This document shows, one piece after another, positions 63,463-64,000 of a stretch of DNA of 64,000 bases; position 1 is the first letter of the stretch; each line of letters begins with the position of its first letter. The notes below the pieces were generated by a model. That model ran no database searches. It worked only from the letters and a program-made list of their open reading frames with translations, and was not told where the DNA came from. This DNA comes from Pseudoalteromonas xiamenensis (lineage in GTDB: Bacteria > Pseudomonadota > Gammaproteobacteria > Enterobacterales > Alteromonadaceae). The translations under genes were made by a program, and so were the position numbers. The stretch lies in NCBI RefSeq assembly GCF_042431545.1, contig NZ_JBHLYX010000009.1, one strand, 5' to 3'.

Positions 63463-64000
63463 ATGACTAATGCAAACAAACACGCTTCGCTAGAGCAGAC
63501 TACATCAGACATTTTTGATGGTGAGGTAGGGCACTCTTTTGAAATGCTGAATGGACTTGAACACGATAAATTCGTGCGTTACGCGCTTATCGGTGACGCG
63601 ATGCGTGCGGAAAATGAAAAGTCCATCTGTATTGATATTACAGCGCAAGTAGCTGCTGCACTTGAAAGCGAACCGACGTACAATATGTCGCATAACGAGC
63701 AAGCTTCAGACATTCGTGCTGAGGCCGTCAATGACGATGTAAAATCGAACGTTATTTCTTTGGCTCGCTATAAAAAGCCTTTAGCTCAATTTGCGATTGC
63801 AGCAAGTGTGTGTTTGGTTGCTTTAGTGGGTGTGAATAATAATACAACGCAGTCTGAGTTGAACAACACGCTTCCATCTTTGCAAACGATGCCGCTTACC
63901 GGCTCGGTTTCTCCAGTGAGTTTGTCAACAGAACAGCCGGCGATTGAAAATGCAGCTCAAGGTCTAAGAGAGCTTCAACAACAACGTATTGGTGCGCTTG
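63463..64000 (+). CDS. rseA: Anti-sigma-E factor RseA (3' end cut by window)
   Basis: The frame is open from ATG at 63463 to the window edge (179 codons). N-terminal domain with LEHDKFVRYALIGDAMRAEN binds sigma-E; a TM helix (PLAQFAIAASVCLVALVGV) lies at ~106-122; the periplasmic part then begins. DegS/RseP cleavage under envelope stress is the known control. Confidence 0.9.
   Translation, partial: MTNANKHASLEQTTSDIFDGEVGHSFEMLNGLEHDKFVRYALIGDAMRAENEKSICIDITAQVAAALESEPTYNMSHNEQASDIRAEAVNDDVKSNVISLARYKKPLAQFAIAASVCLVALVGVNNNTTQSELNNTLPSLQTMPLTGSVSPVSLSTEQPAIENAAQGLRELQQQRIGAL

Overview
The window looks like a marine Alteromonadales genome, most probably Pseudoalteromonas. This rests on an AT-leaning base composition, the family-level look of MetA/MetH, SdhE-YgfX, NadB and RpoE-RseA, a large secreted S8 protease with a GlyGly-CTERM-like tail, and many c-di-GMP enzymes. 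The genus is inferred from the sequence alone.

Region 1 (1-27049, all on +) is a P2-type contractile tail locus. No capsid, terminase, portal, integrase or lysis gene is visible, so it is either an R-type tailocin or the tail part of a prophage that continues to the left. The structural core lies at the right: gpV spike, small tail protein, gpW/gp25, sheath, tube, gpE plus a -1 frameshift partner, tape measure, gpU, gpX, gpD (17732-27049). To its left is an unusually large set of baseplate-arm and fibre genes: two divergent J-I pairs (3376-5161 and 14072-15801), two short collar-fibre adaptors, at least four fibre or receptor-binding proteins, a DUF4815 protein with its partner, and small chaperone-like genes after most fibre genes. 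The first gene is cut by the window edge and carries a 96-bp (32-residue) tandem repeat. The tape measure has about seven 43-residue repeats.

The most interesting signal is three non-coding sites (about 3175, 13833 and 15855) in front of gpJ-1, gpJ-2 and the second fibre adaptor. Each has a palindrome CGGTCA-N4-TGACCG followed at exactly the same distance (22 nt) by a -10-like hexamer. This puts the palindrome centre near -41.5, a class II activator position. Each is followed by a hairpin with a T tract before the gene. This looks like an activator-controlled, attenuated promoter set that switches the fibre/arm modules.

Region 2 (27050-33567): a DMT exporter (-), then metA and a methionine synthase cleanly split into two genes, preceded by MetJ boxes, then the ribosome-rescue gene arfA with a stem covering its stop codon region.

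Region 3 (33580-50714): a secreted S8 protease (-), a tripartite RND efflux operon, a periplasmic binding protein paired with a TPR-GGDEF diguanylate cyclase, helicase HrpB, and a Cache-GGDEF protein with a degenerate active site (-).

Region 4 (50915-58606): an MFS exporter under a SoxR-like promoter, a two-gene ATP-grasp/GNAT-peptidase system, a MscS channel, a crotonase, a DUF440 protein, a DUF481 barrel and a small membrane protein.

Region 5 (58626-64000): slyD-like FKBP and ygfZ (-), sdhE-ygfX (+), nadB (-), then rpoE and the start of rseA behind a sigma-E-type promoter. No tRNA, rRNA, insertion sequence or CRISPR array was recognised.
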